Below, piece by piece: positions 4,407-5,851 of a stretch of DNA of 5,851 nucleotides. The number at the start of each line of letters is the position of its first letter. The stretch's first letter is position 1. Source of the stretch: Balneolales bacterium (GTDB lineage Bacteria; Bacteroidota; Rhodothermia; Balneolales; Natronogracilivirgulaceae); contig SKYW01000157.1 in assembly GCA_007127695.1 (NCBI GenBank), positions 1 through 5,851 of the forward strand, given 5' to 3'. The notes below the pieces were generated by a model that ran no database searches, had not been told where the DNA came from, and saw only the letters and a list, made by a program, of their open reading frames with translations. A program made the translations under genes and the position numbers.

Positions 4407-5851
4407 ATGTCACCCTCTCGTCTCCTAATATTACCTTTTTTGCTGCTTGGACTGGCTTTTTGGACGCCCACTGCATCCGCTCAGCCACTGGTCTATATCA
4501 ACGAAATCCTGGCATCCAACAGCAGCGGTATCGAGGATGAGGACGGCGACACGGTGCCGTGGATCGAACTCTACAACGGCGGGGATGAACCCGTCAACAT
4601 GGCCTTTTTCGGGCTCTCTGACGATCCCGGCCGCCCCTGGCGATGGATGCTGCCGGACACCACGCTGAAACCGGGCGCGTTTCTGCTGGTCTTTGCGTCC
4701 GGTAAGGACCGTGCAACCCCCGGCAAACCCCTGCACGCCAACTTCCGTGTGAGCCGCGACGGGGAACCGCTGACACTGACAGATATCAACGGACGGCAGA
4801 TCGACCACGTGCCGCCTGCTCCCATGCCGGTGGATGTATCCTACGGACGCTACCCCGACGGCACGGACAACTGGGTGTTCTTCGATCGTACCACCCCCGG
4901 CCATCCCAACCGGGAAGAAGGATTCGAGCAGCTGTTGGATCCACCATTTTTCTCACACAACGGTGGTTTTTATACCAATGATTTCGATCTTTCTATTGGC
5001 AATGCAGGCAGCGTTGGTGGATCATCCAGCCATCCCCCAATAACCGCATCTTCCGGTGTGGTCATCCGGTACACCCTGGACGGATCCGAGCCGGACAGTG
5101 CCAGTCCGCGCTACACCGGCCCCATCCGCATCCGTGACCGAACCCCGGAACCCAACAGCATCTCCACCATACCGACCTCTCCGCCGGAGATCCCTCTGAT
5201 TCTGGGATACAAGTGGAAGGAACCCCGTAAAAACCTGTTCAAGGGGACGGTGGTCCGCGCCCGGACTTTCCGCGAGGGCAGCCGTCCATCGCCGACGGTC
5301 ACCCACACCTATTTTGTCGACCATGGGGGTGTCCATCGATATCACCTTCCCGTGGTATCCATCGCCACTGATTCCGTCCACCTGTTCGACTATGAAACCG
5401 GAATCTATGTCCCCGGGAAGTTTTACGATCTGGGCGGACCGGAAGACGACAGAAAAAAAGATGAGCCCCACCTGTTCGGTAACTATGTCCAGCGCGGAAT
5501 CGAATGGGAGCGTCCCGCATCCTTCGAGTTGTTTGAAGATTCGGGCGAACGAGCTCTGGCGCAGGACATCGGCATACGCATCCACGGTGGAAGGTCACGT
5601 TCCATCCCCCTCAAGTCGCTTCGTCTCTACGCTCGCAGCGAATATGGCGAAAGCCGGTTCAACTACCCGATTTTCCCAGATCTGCCATACCGTGATTACA
5701 ACCGGCTCATTTTGCGCAATTCGGGACAGGATTTTTTCGGCAGGTCGACCATGTTCCGTGACGGGTTCATGCAGACGCTGGTCAGCGGCCTGAACTTCGA
5801 CACGCAGGCTTATCGTCCGGCCATCGTGTTCATCAACGGCGAGTATTGGGG
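4407..5851 (+). CDS. Secreted CotH-kinase family protein with lamin-tail and chitobiase-like domains, 3' end missing
   Basis: The frame is open from the ATG at 4407 through the right edge (481 full codons, no stop). Residues 1-25 are a signal peptide (R5, Leu/Ile core, cleavage after TASA). A lamin-tail domain spans about 27-165: it opens with LVYINEILASNSSGIEDEDGD, then WIELYNGGDEPVN and LKPGAFLLVFASGKD, and closes with SYGRYPDGTDNW. A chitobiase/hexosaminidase C-terminal-like beta-sandwich follows (177-305): GGFYTNDFDLSI, IRYTLDGSEPDSASPRYTGPI and GTVVRARTFREG. The CotH domain begins at about 313 with LPVVSIATDSVHLFDYETGIYVPG and includes IGIRIHGGRSRSIPLKSLRLYAR (388-410) and, at the edge, VFINGEYW (474-481). 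K403 in the KS motif is a candidate nucleotide-binding lysine. The catalytic Asp region lies outside the window. CotH proteins are atypical kinases; in spores CotH phosphorylates coat proteins. The start is fixed by the signal peptide; the ribosome site is weak (AAGATC). A C-terminal sorting domain may follow beyond the edge. Confidence 0.88.
   Translation, partial: MSPSRLLILPFLLLGLAFWTPTASAQPLVYINEILASNSSGIEDEDGDTVPWIELYNGGDEPVNMAFFGLSDDPGRPWRWMLPDTTLKPGAFLLVFASGKDRATPGKPLHANFRVSRDGEPLTLTDINGRQIDHVPPAPMPVDVSYGRYPDGTDNWVFFDRTTPGHPNREEGFEQLLDPPFFSHNGGFYTNDFDLSIGNAGSVGGSSSHPPITASSGVVIRYTLDGSEPDSASPRYTGPIRIRDRTPEPNSISTIPTSPPEIPLILGYKWKEPRKNLFKGTVVRARTFREGSRPSPTVTHTYFVDHGGVHRYHLPVVSIATDSVHLFDYETGIYVPGKFYDLGGPEDDRKKDEPHLFGNYVQRGIEWERPASFELFEDSGERALAQDIGIRIHGGRSRSIPLKSLRLYARSEYGESRFNYPIFPDLPYRDYNRLILRNSGQDFFGRSTMFRDGFMQTLVSGLNFDTQAYRPAIVFINGEYW

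Noticed and set aside
3857..4904. Minus-strand open frames at 3857-4471 and 4431-4904
   Set aside because: They are antisense to the barrel and CotH genes, with composition explained by the real coding frame, and have no motifs.
5022..5598. Minus-strand open frames at 5022-5585 and 5299-5598, and plus frame 5314-5793
   Set aside because: All lie inside the CotH gene, whose frame gives continuous, recognisable domains through this stretch.

Overview
The window looks like ordinary chromosome from a Gram-negative bacterium of the Bacteroidota/Balneolota/Rhodothermota (FCB) type. The evidence is a PorT-type outer-membrane beta-barrel, a second small barrel ending in Phe, a multidomain CotH protein (lamin-tail + chitobiase-like + CotH kinase), a candidate TAnnTTTG promoter element, and poor Shine-Dalgarno sequences at most starts. 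No marker gene is present, so the phylum is an inference and no genus can be named. There are no RNA genes, insertion sequences, CRISPR arrays or phage genes.

Layout. (1) The minus strand, 1-1251, carries a CapA-family (PGA_cap) metallophosphoesterase-like protein. Downstream of it, and overlapping it out of phase by at least 122 nt, is the first ~69 codons of an alpha/beta hydrolase of the YqiA/YcfP type that runs off the left edge. (2) Positions 1252-1680 form a gene-free, AT-rich divergent control region with a 13-bp tandem duplication, three short inverted repeats, a candidate promoter and a 7-bp triplet repeat in the leader. (3) Positions 1681-2694 encode an exported probable lipoprotein whose core has the Cys...Gln-x-Ala-Ile-Trp layout of thioester domains. 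A strong intrinsic terminator closes this unit. (4) Positions 2832-3551 encode a PorT-family outer-membrane barrel. (5) Positions 3725-5851 hold a probable operon of a second small barrel protein and, 7 bp later, a large secreted CotH-kinase protein cut by the right edge.

All four plus-strand genes encode products with export signals and predicted outer-membrane, surface or secreted locations, so the right three quarters of the window is a cell-envelope segment. The minus-strand pair looks cytoplasmic; the CapA homologue has no signal peptide. The most notable item is the thioester-domain-like lipoprotein. It has only two cysteines: the predicted lipidated one and the one placed for a Cys-Gln thioester. 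Such domains are best known as covalent adhesins of Gram-positive bacteria. The barrel-CotH pair is a second point of interest, as a possible surface protein plus extracellular kinase-like partner.
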